The position numbers were made by a program, and so were the translations under genes. DNA of 64,000 bases from Flavobacterium oncorhynchi (GTDB lineage Bacteria > Bacteroidota > Bacteroidia > Flavobacteriales > Flavobacteriaceae): the NCBI RefSeq assembly GCF_002217355.1, contig NZ_MUHA01000007.1:493519-557518 (forward strand). The letters are read 5' to 3'. How positions within the stretch are numbered: position 1 is the stretch's first letter; each line of letters starts with the position of its first letter. A model generated the notes under the pieces. That model did not search any database and had not been told where the DNA came from. It saw only the letters and a list, made by a program, of their open reading frames with translations. Below, one piece after another: positions 55,282 through 63,020 of this stretch.

Positions 55282-56460
55282 TTATTTAAATGCCGAAATC
55301 CCAGTTACATCCATTCCAGTTATTAGTAAATGAATGTCATGAGTTCCTTCATAAGTAATAACACTTTCAAGATTCATCATATGGCGCATAATTGAGTATT
55401 CGCCCGTAATTCCCATTCCGCCCAGCATTTGTCTGGCTTCACGGGCAATTTGAATCGCCATATTGACATTGTTGCGTTTTGCCATCGAAATTTGTGCTGT
55501 CGTCGCTTTCCCTTCGTTTCTTAAAACTCCTAAACGCCAAGTCAATAATTGCGCTTTTGTAATTTCGGTAATCATTTCGGCTAGTTTTTTCTGCTGTAAT
55601 TGCGTTCCTCCAATTGGTTTTCCAAACTGGATTCTTTCTTTAGCATATCGTAAAGCTGTATCATAACAATCCATTGCCGCTCCAATTGCTCCCCATGCAA
55701 TTCCGTATCGGGCAGAATCTAAACAGCCAAGCGGTGCGCCCAAACCAGATTTGTTTGGTAAAAGATTTTCTTTTGGCACTTTTACATTATCAAAAATCAA
55801 TTCACCAGTCGAAGAGGCGCGAAGTGACCATTTATTATGAGTTTCAGGAGTTGTAAAACCTTCCATACCACGTTCTACAATTAAACCATGAATACGGCCT
55901 TCTTCATTTTTTGCCCAAACAATTGCAATGTCAGCAAAAGGGGCATTAGAAATCCACATTTTGGCACCATTTAAAAGATAATGGTCACCCATATCTTTAA
56001 AATTGGTAATCATGCTTCCAGGATCAGATCCATGATCTGGTTCGGTTAAACCAAAACATCCTATATATTCTCCTGTTGCCAGTTTTGGTAAAAACCTCAT
56101 TCGCTGCTCTTCATTTCCATACTTCCAAATAGGATACATTACTAATGAAGATTGAACAGATGATGTAGATCTTACTCCAGAATCACCTCGTTCTATTTCC
56201 TGCATAATTAAACCATACGAAATTTGGTCTAAACCTGCACCTCCATATTCTACTGGAATATAAGGTCCAAATCCGCCAATTTCTCCCAGTCCTTTTATGA
56301 TCTGTTTTGGGAATTCTGCTTTTTGAGCAAACTCCTCAATAATAGGGGAAACTTCTCTTTTAACCCATGCACGTGCAGACTCTCTCACTAATTTGTGTTC
56401 GTCTGTTAATAAATCATCAAGATTGTAATAATCTGGAGCTTGAAATAAATCTGGTTTCAT
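55282..56460 (-). CDS. Acyl-CoA dehydrogenase, glutaryl-CoA dehydrogenase type
   Basis: A 392-residue FAD enzyme of the acyl-CoA dehydrogenase family. The block GVRSTSSVQSSLVMYPI and the catalytic-glutamate region TYEGTHDIH are those of glutaryl-CoA dehydrogenases, which oxidise and decarboxylate glutaryl-CoA to crotonyl-CoA in lysine and tryptophan breakdown. FAD-binding LTEPDHGSDPGSM is also present. Monocistronic or with DUF3050, 87 bp downstream. Confidence 0.88.
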   Translation of the reverse strand: MKPDLFQAPDYYNLDDLLTDEHKLVRESARAWVKREVSPIIEEFAQKAEFPKQIIKGLGEIGGFGPYIPVEYGGAGLDQISYGLIMQEIERGDSGVRSTSSVQSSLVMYPIWKYGNEEQRMRFLPKLATGEYIGCFGLTEPDHGSDPGSMITNFKDMGDHYLLNGAKMWISNAPFADIAIVWAKNEEGRIHGLIVERGMEGFTTPETHNKWSLRASSTGELIFDNVKVPKENLLPNKSGLGAPLGCLDSARYGIAWGAIGAAMDCYDTALRYAKERIQFGKPIGGTQLQQKKLAEMITEITKAQLLTWRLGVLRNEGKATTAQISMAKRNNVNMAIQIAREARQMLGGMGITGEYSIMRHMMNLESVITYEGTHDIHLLITGMDVTGISAFK

Positions 56461-56480
56461 TTTTGTATAGTTTTACTAAA

Positions 56481-56507
56481 CAAATTTACGCAATATAAAT
56501 ATAACAA
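56481..56507 (-). promoter_or_regulatory. Promoter of the acyl-CoA dehydrogenase gene
   Basis: On the minus strand TTG (56505-56507), 16-bp spacer and TAAATTTG (56481-56488). The ATG lies about 20 nt downstream of the -7 box. Confidence 0.55.
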
Positions 56508-56627
56508 AATGAAGTAAAATTGTTATATTTACAAGTATTAGTTATAAAATAATCACAAATAAGGCAAATTATTTTTAGTTTATTGATAATTTATAACCTA
56601 ATTTTGAGATTCCAAAACATAAAATGA

Positions 56628-58391
56628 ATGAGGCTGATCATCTCTTTTCTACTTCTTTTTGTTCTTAATAGTGCATTTGCTCAAGAGTCAACTGTAATGA
56701 ACGAGAAGGAGTATTTATTATTACAAGAAAAAATTCGACTAAATTTCAATGCAAATGTCGACAGTGCTCTTGTATATGCTTCACAAATGGCAAGATCAAA
56801 AAATTATAAACATTTGGCTTTTGCAAATGGATCGATGACTGCTATGTTTCAGCTTAAGGGTGATTCAAAAAAATCTAAGGAAAGTTATAAAGCAGCTTTA
56901 CAATATTTAGAAAAGATACCAGATTCGAAAGAAAAGACGCAGCTCAAATCTTATATCTATAATTATGGAGGACTTGCTGAGACCTATCGAGGTAATTATG
57001 GAAAAGCTTTAGAAATTTACCAAGAAGGAATGAAGTTGTCTTTACAAATTAATGATGTAAAACAACTGGTTAAGTTCAAGATGAATATTGCTTTAGTAAA
57101 TGAGGCTGTAGGAAATTATCAATTATCAATTAAAAATGTAAAGCAAATTGATCGCTTTGTTGATGCAAATGAAAGTGTTTTTACTAAAGATCAATTTTTA
57201 AATCTAAAAAGTAATGTTAATCGGAGTTTGGCGAGTTCCTATGAAAGCTACTTTATGAAAAATTCAAGTAAAAGACATTTGCTTGATTCTGCCGAATATT
57301 ACTATAAAAAAACGATAAATTATTCTCAAAATTTTGCTTCTAATAAAATAGTAGCAAAACTAAGTTTAGGGAATGTCTACAATTGGAAAGGCGATTATAA
57401 AAATGCGGAAAAAACATATTATGATGTTGTCTTTCTATCCAGTCAAAATAATCAGAAAGACATATTGTGTGTCGCCAATTATAATTTAGGCGATATTTAT
57501 TTTACAACTAAAAAGTACGATAAAGCATTGGTTTTTTTCAAAAAATGTGATTCGATTTCTGCAATTACGAATGCTAATGCTATTGATTATTTAAAATCGA
57601 ATTATTACCAAGCAAAAATTTACAATATTCAAAATAAACCAGAACTTGCTTATAAGCACTCAAGGATTTATTTGGATAATTATGAGAAGTTTGAGGAAAA
57701 GTTAAGTGCTGAAGCTTTAGAAGTTAACTATAAACAAGGAGTACACAATCTTACTGATGAGATGGTTACTATTGAAGAAAGGTATAAAAATGAAGTTCTG
57801 ATAAATAGAGGCCTTAAGATTTTTTATGTATTAGTATTTGTAAGTGTCGTATTCTTATTAATTAAAAATATTAGAGATAAAAATAAGGCGCATAAAAAAA
57901 TGAATGCTTTAATTGAGGAATTTAAAGCAAATATCGAGAAGAAAAATAACAATGAATTACTTGAGCCACAGCCAGAAATAGAAGAAGAAGTTCTAGAATT
58001 GGAAGAAGCACAACTCAAAAAAGAAAATATTCCTTTAAGTATTGACGAAGCTAAAGAAAACAAAATTGTTGAAAAATTATTGGCTCTCGAGAGTAAATTA
58101 GAGTACTTAAATGCCGATTTTACATTGCCTTATGTAGCTAAGAAAATAAAAACAAATACAACTTATTTGTCTTATGTAGTTAATAAACGATTTGGTAAAT
58201 CATTTGGGGAATATTCGAACGAGTTGAAGATTAATTATGTAATTAATGAAATGATTACCAATCATATGTATCGAAAGTATTCTACACAGGCTATTGCAGA
58301 AAGTGTTGGCTTTAAAAATGCTGTTTCTTTTGCTAAATCATTTCGCAAAAGAACTGGAGTATCTCCAGCTCAGTTTGCGAATAATATTTAG
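56628..58391 (+). CDS. Membrane-spanning TPR sensor with AraC-type DNA-binding domain
   Basis: A 587-residue one-component regulator: signal/anchor (residues 1-19), a periplasmic array of TPR-like repeats (about 45-370: YNYGGLAETYRGNYGKALEI, KLSLGNVYNWKGDYKNAEKT, YNLGDIYFTTKKYDKALVFF), a membrane helix at about 396-414, an acidic coiled segment, and a cytoplasmic AraC helix-turn-helix domain (about 490-585: VAKKIKTNTTYLSYVVNKRF, then ESVGFKNAVSFAKSFRKRTG). TPRs bind peptides, and the next genes encode small secreted-type peptides, so it may sense a peptide or envelope signal (inference). Confidence 0.87.
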   Translation: MRLIISFLLLFVLNSAFAQESTVMNEKEYLLLQEKIRLNFNANVDSALVYASQMARSKNYKHLAFANGSMTAMFQLKGDSKKSKESYKAALQYLEKIPDSKEKTQLKSYIYNYGGLAETYRGNYGKALEIYQEGMKLSLQINDVKQLVKFKMNIALVNEAVGNYQLSIKNVKQIDRFVDANESVFTKDQFLNLKSNVNRSLASSYESYFMKNSSKRHLLDSAEYYYKKTINYSQNFASNKIVAKLSLGNVYNWKGDYKNAEKTYYDVVFLSSQNNQKDILCVANYNLGDIYFTTKKYDKALVFFKKCDSISAITNANAIDYLKSNYYQAKIYNIQNKPELAYKHSRIYLDNYEKFEEKLSAEALEVNYKQGVHNLTDEMVTIEERYKNEVLINRGLKIFYVLVFVSVVFLLIKNIRDKNKAHKKMNALIEEFKANIEKKNNNELLEPQPEIEEEVLELEEAQLKKENIPLSIDEAKENKIVEKLLALESKLEYLNADFTLPYVAKKIKTNTTYLSYVVNKRFGKSFGEYSNELKINYVINEMITNHMYRKYSTQAIAESVGFKNAVSFAKSFRKRTGVSPAQFANNI

Positions 58392-58431
58392 TGAGATAGT
58401 TACTCAGAGTAACATTTCTAGGAATCAAATT

Positions 58432-58587
58432 TTAATTAGCGCCTCCTAAACCTCCTTTTCCAGGATCAACAGGAGTTGGAGGAGTTTCATCCGTATTATT
58501 ATCGTCCCCTCCTCGTACCATTTGTTGTTGTTGTTTTGATAATTCTTTTCCTTGAAAATCTTCGAATTTTAATTTTTGATTTGACAT
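58432..58587 (-). CDS. Double-glycine-leader minipeptide 1 (DPGKGGLGG tail)
   Basis: A 51-residue peptide. Leader-like N-terminus (residues 1-27: MSNQKLKFEDFQGKELSKQ followed by QQQMVRGG, a double-glycine end at G26-G27), a variable acidic/Pro/Thr spacer (28-40) and a tail DPGKGGLGGAN (41-51). No cysteine. Two homologues follow in tandem. The leader resembles precursor peptides of the Bacteroidota natural-product class exported by C39-peptidase transporters, one of which is encoded 4.4 kb downstream. Start and stop are read directly; function is inference. Confidence 0.8.
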   Translation of the reverse strand: MSNQKLKFEDFQGKELSKQQQQMVRGGDDNNTDETPPTPVDPGKGGLGGAN

Positions 58588-58666
58588 GATTTGATATTTT
58601 TAGTGTTGTGGGTTTTAAAAGTGTAGTATTCTTGTTTTGAATAAAGGTGTGTTTTAAGAGAAGCTG

Positions 58667-58825
58667 TTAGTTTACTCCTCCTAATCCTCCTTTTCCAGGA
58701 TCAACTGGCGGCGGCGGCGGAGTTACGTCGGTATCAGTATCGTCTCCTCCTCGTACCATTTTTTGTTGTTTTTTGGATAATTCTTTTCCTTGAAAATCTT
58801 CGAATTTTAATTTTTGATTTGACAT
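58667..58825 (-). CDS. Double-glycine-leader minipeptide 2 (DPGKGGLGG tail)
   Basis: A 52-residue homologue of the neighbouring peptide: leader MSNQKLKFEDFQGKELSKK then QQKMVRGG (ends G26-G27), spacer DDTDTDVTPPPPP with a five-proline run, tail VDPGKGGLGGVN. Leader and tail are almost identical to peptide 1 while the spacer differs. The 5' untranslated region is also conserved (AGTGTTGTGGGTTTT-like on the plus strand), so whole transcription units were duplicated. No cysteine. Confidence 0.8.
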   Translation of the reverse strand: MSNQKLKFEDFQGKELSKKQQKMVRGGDDTDTDVTPPPPPVDPGKGGLGGVN

Positions 58826-58906
58826 GTTTTAATGTTTTTAGTGTTGTGGGTTTTTAAAACAGGGGCAGGTTCTAATCAAGATTTGGAGTTTTTTTTAAGT
58901 TTTTTT

Positions 58907-59044
58907 TTAATTGGTACCTCCCAATCCTCCTTTTCCAGGGTCAATAGAAGATGGTGTAATTCCTCCTCCTTTTACTATTTTTTGTTGTTTTTCAGATAAT
59001 TTTTCTCCTTTAAAATCTTCTAGTTTTTGTTTCAGATTTGACAT
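58907..59044 (-). CDS. Double-glycine-leader minipeptide 3 (DPGKGGLGG tail)
   Basis: A 45-residue, more diverged member: leader MSNLKQKLEDFKGEKLSEK then QQKIVKGGG (GG at 26-27), a short spacer ITPSSI, and the tail DPGKGGLGGTN. The spacer is much shorter than in the other two, but the tail is unchanged, so the tail rather than the spacer seems to be the conserved functional part. No cysteine. First of the three on the minus strand, nearest to the divergent VKOR gene. Confidence 0.8.
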   Translation of the reverse strand: MSNLKQKLEDFKGEKLSEKQQKIVKGGGITPSSIDPGKGGLGGTN

Positions 59045-59537
59045 GATTTGGTGTTTTTAGGGTTGCTAATTTTTTAATAAATGCAGTAGGCCTTCTGTCA
59101 AGATTTGGAGTTTTTGGGTATCTTTTTTAGTTGAATGAATAACTCAATAATTGTTTTCGCAGATCATTTGAAAGATTTTAAGGGCGGCAAATCTTCTTTT
59201 TTGAACCTTGTTTTTTTACAATTTTTGGATGCTTTTTTTACTCAGAAATCTTTAAAATTTAGTTTATGATTTGTTGCGTTTTTGCATTTTATGTTTTCTG
59301 ATTTGTCAAAACTAGATAAAATGAGAAACCCTTGATCGAAATTAGGGTTTTGAGGTTTTTGAACTACTATTTTTATTTGTATCGTATTGATTTTTAGATA
59401 ATTGAATGCTTCATTGTACTAGTTATAATTTATAAATTGTATGTAGTATAATTGATAAAATGTGTGCTTTTAGGATTATTTTTTGAATAAAAACAGCAAT
59501 ATTTGTACTGTAATTATGATTTAAACCAGTCCAAAGG
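59045..59537. other. Intergenic region between divergent peptide and VKOR genes
   Basis: No open frame or RNA gene seen. It contains, near 59100-59121, a second copy of the TCAAGATTTGGAGTTTTT word also found at 58877-58894, and must hold the promoters for minipeptide 3 (minus) and for the VKOR-thioredoxin gene (plus). A TTG...TATTTG-like arrangement near 59482-59505 is possible but weak. Confidence 0.5.
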
Positions 59538-61097
59538 ATGTTAAAACTTATTCAAAAATTTCTTCAAATAAACAGATACTCAGAAGTGAAAAATGAGTTT
59601 AAGGATTTGTTTCTTTCTCATCCTAATTATCCAAGTTTATTTGCCATAACAGATTCTTTCGATTTACTGTCAATCGAGAATGCTGCAGTAAGAGTTTCTA
59701 AAGAGCAGATTGTTGATCTGCCTTCAAATTTTTTGGCTTATTTTAAAGAGGAATTAACATTGGTTGAGCGAGCAAAAAACTTTGTTCGAATCAGCACTAT
59801 TAAAAAAGGAGTTCAGAAAATATCATATGATAAATTTCTTTTAGATTGGAATGGAGTAATTGTAGCAATCGAACCTAATAATGTTGTTGCAAGAGAAAAT
59901 TTAAAAGTTGAATTGAGCGGACTAAAATACTTCTTGCCATTTTTGCTTTTAGCAGGGTTATCGTTCTTTTATAATACATATACTTTTTATAGCAGTATAT
60001 TTTTACTAACCTCGGCTTTGGGATTAATTGTTAGTATTTTAATCGTTCAGGAAAAACTGGGTTTTAAAAATGGTGTTATTTCAAAGTTTTGTAATCTAAG
60101 TGCAAATTCATCATGCAGCTCAGTACTAAATTTCGATGAGCGTTATAGTGACAAATGGATTAGTTTTTCTGATCTCCCGCTGCTTTTCTTTGGAGCGTCA
60201 TTTATAGCAATTTTAGTACAGCCTTTAAGTTCATCTGTTTTTGTTGGATTCTTGAGTTTATTAGCAATTCCTGTAATTGTATCATCTATATGGATTCAAA
60301 AATTTGAACTTCAAAAATGGTGTGTAATGTGTTTAATGGTTTCGTTTTTAATTTTTACTCAAAGTTTAATTTGGTTTTCATCAGACTTGTTCACTTTGAA
60401 TTTTAGTTTTGAGACGATTTTTCCATTTCTTTTTTCTTTAATTCTTCTTGTACCAATTTGGTTTGTTATAAAATCAATTGCTAAAGATGTTCTTAGTAAT
60501 GAAAACACTTTAAAAGAGCTAAAGAAGTTTAAAAGAAATTATTCATTACTTGATTTCTTGTCTAAAAAAGTTTCTTATACAAATGGACTTGAAGATTTAA
60601 GAGGATTAAATTTTGGAAATAGAAGCGCTGCTGTAAAACTTACTGTAATCGTAAGTCCAAGTTGTGTACACTGTCATAAAACATTTCAAGAAGCTTTTGA
60701 CTTAGTATTGAAATTTCCTGATAAAATATTTTTGAATGTATTATTTAATGTTAATCCTGAAAATGTCGATAATCCATATAAAGTTGTTGTCGAAAGACTT
60801 TTGTCAATAAACAGATCAACTCCAGGAAAAACGGTCGAAGCAATTTCAGATTGGCATATTAAAAAAATGAGTCTGAAAAAATGGTTGAAAAAATGGCATG
60901 TTGATTCAGTGAGTATGGTTGTTAAACAAGAAATAAATAAGCAGTATGAATGGTGTTCTAAAAATAACTTCAATTATACTCCAGTAAAAATTGTAAATGA
61001 GAGCTTATTTCCAAACGAATATGAGCTAAATGAATTGAAGTACTTTTTAAATGATTTTGCAGAACCGAAAGAAGCAGTTCTTGAAAAAACAGCATAG
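59538..61097 (+). CDS. VKOR-thioredoxin fusion with degenerate C39-like domain
   Basis: A 519-residue membrane protein. Residues 1-115 look like a C39-peptidase fold but without its catalytic Cys and His. Residues about 130-325 are a vitamin K epoxide reductase domain with loop cysteines C185 and C193 (CNLSANSSC) and the active pair C262-C265 (WCVMC). The C-terminal part (from about 350) is a thioredoxin-like domain with C376-C379 (SCVHCHK). Such fusions pass electrons from periplasmic dithiols to quinone, making disulfides. The next four genes encode small cysteine-containing peptides, the likely substrates. Confidence 0.87.
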   Translation: MLKLIQKFLQINRYSEVKNEFKDLFLSHPNYPSLFAITDSFDLLSIENAAVRVSKEQIVDLPSNFLAYFKEELTLVERAKNFVRISTIKKGVQKISYDKFLLDWNGVIVAIEPNNVVARENLKVELSGLKYFLPFLLLAGLSFFYNTYTFYSSIFLLTSALGLIVSILIVQEKLGFKNGVISKFCNLSANSSCSSVLNFDERYSDKWISFSDLPLLFFGASFIAILVQPLSSSVFVGFLSLLAIPVIVSSIWIQKFELQKWCVMCLMVSFLIFTQSLIWFSSDLFTLNFSFETIFPFLFSLILLVPIWFVIKSIAKDVLSNENTLKELKKFKRNYSLLDFLSKKVSYTNGLEDLRGLNFGNRSAAVKLTVIVSPSCVHCHKTFQEAFDLVLKFPDKIFLNVLFNVNPENVDNPYKVVVERLLSINRSTPGKTVEAISDWHIKKMSLKKWLKKWHVDSVSMVVKQEINKQYEWCSKNNFNYTPVKIVNESLFPNEYELNELKYFLNDFAEPKEAVLEKTA

Positions 61098-61151
61098 TTT
61101 CGAATAGAATAAGATAGAGTTACCCCCCCCAAACCGAATAAATCAAGAGTT

Positions 61152-61340
61152 ATGTTAAAAAACATCTTAAATCTGGAAGGATCACAAGAGATTACTGCCA
61201 GTGAACAAAAAACAATAGTAGGTACAAACGTTAAAGAAACTAGTCCAAAATGTGATACATGGTATAGTAGATCTGGTTTGACCTTTGAAGATTGTGCCGA
61301 GTATTACTCGTTAGATTTGAATTACGCTGGTGTAAATTAA
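61152..61340 (+). CDS. Leader-type cysteine peptide 1 (GG replaced by GT)
   Basis: A 62-residue peptide whose N-terminus MLKNILNLEGSQEITASEQK matches the leaders of the next peptides (MLKxILN...EQKxI), but at the cleavage position it has IVGT instead of KGG. The remaining 38 residues contain only two cysteines (C34 and C48) and several aromatic residues. It could be a non-cleaved relative, a decoy, or have an altered processing site. It begins 54 bp after the VKOR gene, perhaps in the same transcript. Confidence 0.72.
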   Translation: MLKNILNLEGSQEITASEQKTIVGTNVKETSPKCDTWYSRSGLTFEDCAEYYSLDLNYAGVN

Positions 61341-61383
61341 GATTGTGCAATTGTAAAAGATTCGAAAATAAATTGAAATAGTA

Positions 61384-61575
61384 ATGTTAAAGAAAATTTT
61401 AAATCTGAAACATGCTCAGCATATTAGTAAAAATGAGCAGAAAACAATAAAAGGCGGTATTCCGGAATGCTGGGTATATGCAATAGAAGCGGGATGCGTG
61501 TTGATACCAAGCGGTGGGACATGTCCAATAAATATGGAAGCTGGTATTTGTGATACAAATCGACTTTGCTGCTAG
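61384..61575 (+). CDS. Leader-type cysteine peptide 2 (double-glycine leader)
   Basis: A 63-residue precursor: leader MLKKILNLKHAQHISKNEQK then TIKGG (residues 1-25), and a 38-residue core with six cysteines ending TNRLCC. An even number of cysteines and their spacing fit a product held by up to three disulfides. It lies 43 bp after peptide 1 and ahead of the first 200-bp repeat. Processing by the C39 exporter at 63021 is inferred from the leader. Confidence 0.82.
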   Translation: MLKKILNLKHAQHISKNEQKTIKGGIPECWVYAIEAGCVLIPSGGTCPINMEAGICDTNRLCC

Positions 61576-61774
61576 TTTTTTTGAAATTATTTAAAGTAAT
61601 ATAGATACAGCCTTTTTTAAAATTTAGTCATGTTTTTTTTAATTTGTAGGCGCTCGATCGTGGAACATTGAGCAAATATCCCCACATTGATGATTGGTGT
61701 CGGGATTCTCAGGAAAAGTGGTCACTCGATTGGTTTTATTTGGTTAGGCTGATCAAGTGCCATCTCCTAGAGAA
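61576..61774. repeat. 200-bp direct repeat, copy A
   Basis: Nearly identical to 62283-62482 (a few substitutions and a one-base indel near the end). It begins at the 3' end of peptide gene 2 and contains the words GGCGCTCGATCGTGGAACAT and CCCACATTGATGATTGGTGT, which are more GC-rich than the surroundings. I find no gene: short frames exist but one is broken in copy B. It may be a relic of a mobile element or a conserved RNA structure. The rest of 61775-61919 shows nothing. Confidence 0.85.
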
Positions 61775-61919
61775 AAAATGGTTTTAGTAAGATATAGTGG
61801 TAATAGAAATAGTTCTATCTCTTTTATAGTAAGACAAATATAGTTGGATTGCTATAGTAGACTGATATATAATCAGATGTGTTAGGATAATTGAAGTATT
61901 AACAATAAAACAAAAAACT

Positions 61920-62135
61920 ATGTTAAAAAACATTTTAAACCAAAAAGACACTTTTTTGTTAAGTGCAGCTGAGCAAAAAAATATAAAAGGAGGAGGCCCA
62001 ATTAATCCTCCATCAAATTGTCGTTGTTCTTGTCCTGGTACAGGCGGTAATTCTTGTTTTACGTATTGTCCTGATGGAACAATTCCAGCACTGAATGAAG
62101 GTAGTACAGGGAATTGTAAGTTTCCATTTGAATAA
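61920..62135 (+). CDS. Leader-type cysteine peptide 3 (double-glycine leader)
   Basis: A 71-residue precursor: leader MLKNILNQKDTFLLSAAEQK then NIKGG (residues 1-25), core of 46 residues beginning GPINPPSNCRCSCPGTGG with six cysteines in all (CxCxC, then SC, YC and NC). A Gly/Pro/Cys-rich core of this kind would fold only with disulfides. It lies between the two copies of the 200-bp repeat. The upstream sequence ATTGAAGTATTAACA (61890-61904) recurs before peptide 4. Confidence 0.82.
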   Translation: MLKNILNQKDTFLLSAAEQKNIKGGGPINPPSNCRCSCPGTGGNSCFTYCPDGTIPALNEGSTGNCKFPFE

Positions 62136-62282
62136 AAAACTTCAAAGCATTTTTTAATTAATAATACTATTCGAAATCAGCAAAAAGTTGTAGTGTATTT
62201 ATGAGTATTTAGGTATTTAAAACCATAATTGCATATACTTTGATATTGAATGAGAGTTTTATAAAATTTTTGCTTTCGATTA

Positions 62283-62482
62283 ATTTTTGAAACTTATATA
62301 AAGTAATATAGATACAGCCTTTTTTAAAATTTAGTCATGTTTTTTTTAATTTGTAGGCGCTCGATCGTGGAACATTGAGCAAATATCCCCACATTGATGA
62401 TTGGTGTCGGGATTCTCAGGAAAAGTGGTCACTGGGTTAGTTTTATTTGGTTAGGGCTGATCAAGTGCCATCTCCTAGAGAA
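62283..62482. repeat. 200-bp direct repeat, copy B
   Basis: Second copy of the element at 61576-61774, 707-708 bp away, located between peptide genes 3 and 4. The flanks 62136-62282 and 62483-62649 hold no gene, except the ATTGAAGTATTAACA leader word at 62617-62631. The arrangement repeat-peptide-repeat-peptide suggests that repeat and peptide gene were duplicated as one unit. Confidence 0.85.
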
Positions 62483-62649
62483 GTGGTGCTGCAAGCAGTA
62501 TTTTATATGTATGGGAGGATTAGTTCTCTCTTTTTTTTGTCATAGAATTTAATAGTAATAAAAATACTACGATGTTTTTAAATTAAACAGACAGAGGCTT
62601 CGACTGTCTTAAAATGATTGAAGTATTAACAAATCAAAAAAAACAAATC

Positions 62650-62841
62650 ATGAAAAAATTAAAAGATTTAATTGGTATTGAAGTTTTAGGAGTTAATGAA
62701 AAGAAAAACATTATGGGCGGAGGGCCTGGGATAGAGGCCTGTTATTGTCCAGGAACAAATATTTTTGCAGGTATTATACGTCCAGGCGATGGTGAAACTT
62801 GTGCCTCGGTTATTGAGGACGGTTGTCCGCTAGACAGCTAA
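62650..62841 (+). CDS. Leader-type cysteine peptide 4 (double-glycine leader)
   Basis: A 63-residue precursor: leader MKKLKDLIGIEVLGVNEKKN then IMGG (residues 1-24), and a core with four cysteines (ACYCPG, TC and GC) and Gly/Asp-rich turns. An in-frame ATG 12 codons upstream is rejected because those bases belong to a noncoding leader shared with peptide 3. A strong terminator at 62863-62900 follows and separates it from the exporter gene. Confidence 0.82.
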   Translation: MKKLKDLIGIEVLGVNEKKNIMGGGPGIEACYCPGTNIFAGIIRPGDGETCASVIEDGCPLDS

Positions 62842-62862
62842 CTATAAAATATATTTAAAGTA

Positions 62863-62900
62863 AAGAAAGCTTTGTTGTTTTTTAACAAAGCTTTCTTGTT
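62863..62900 (+). terminator. Terminator after cysteine peptide 4
   Basis: Perfect 14-base stem AAGAAAGCTTTGTT (62863-62876) and AACAAAGCTTTCTT (62884-62897) with a T-rich loop. It would insulate the peptide transcripts from the exporter gene. Confidence 0.85.
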
Positions 62901-63020
62901 GTTTTATAGATTAGTTGAAAACCAATTATAAAAGGTGAAATTTAGTTGATTAATTAAAGACTGATTTATATTTTAAGATTTTTTGTATAATATTGTTATG
63001 AATAAACCCAAATAGCAGAG

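Noticed and set aside
61640..61790. Short plus-strand frame in repeat copy A (LDRGTLSKYPHIDDW...)
   Set aside because: The frame has no good start codon and is interrupted by a stop in copy B, so it is not a conserved gene.
62614..62649. Longer version of cysteine peptide 4 starting at 62614
   Set aside because: These bases repeat the noncoding leader before peptide 3 (ATTGAAGTATTAACA), and the ATG at 62650 gives the family leader length.
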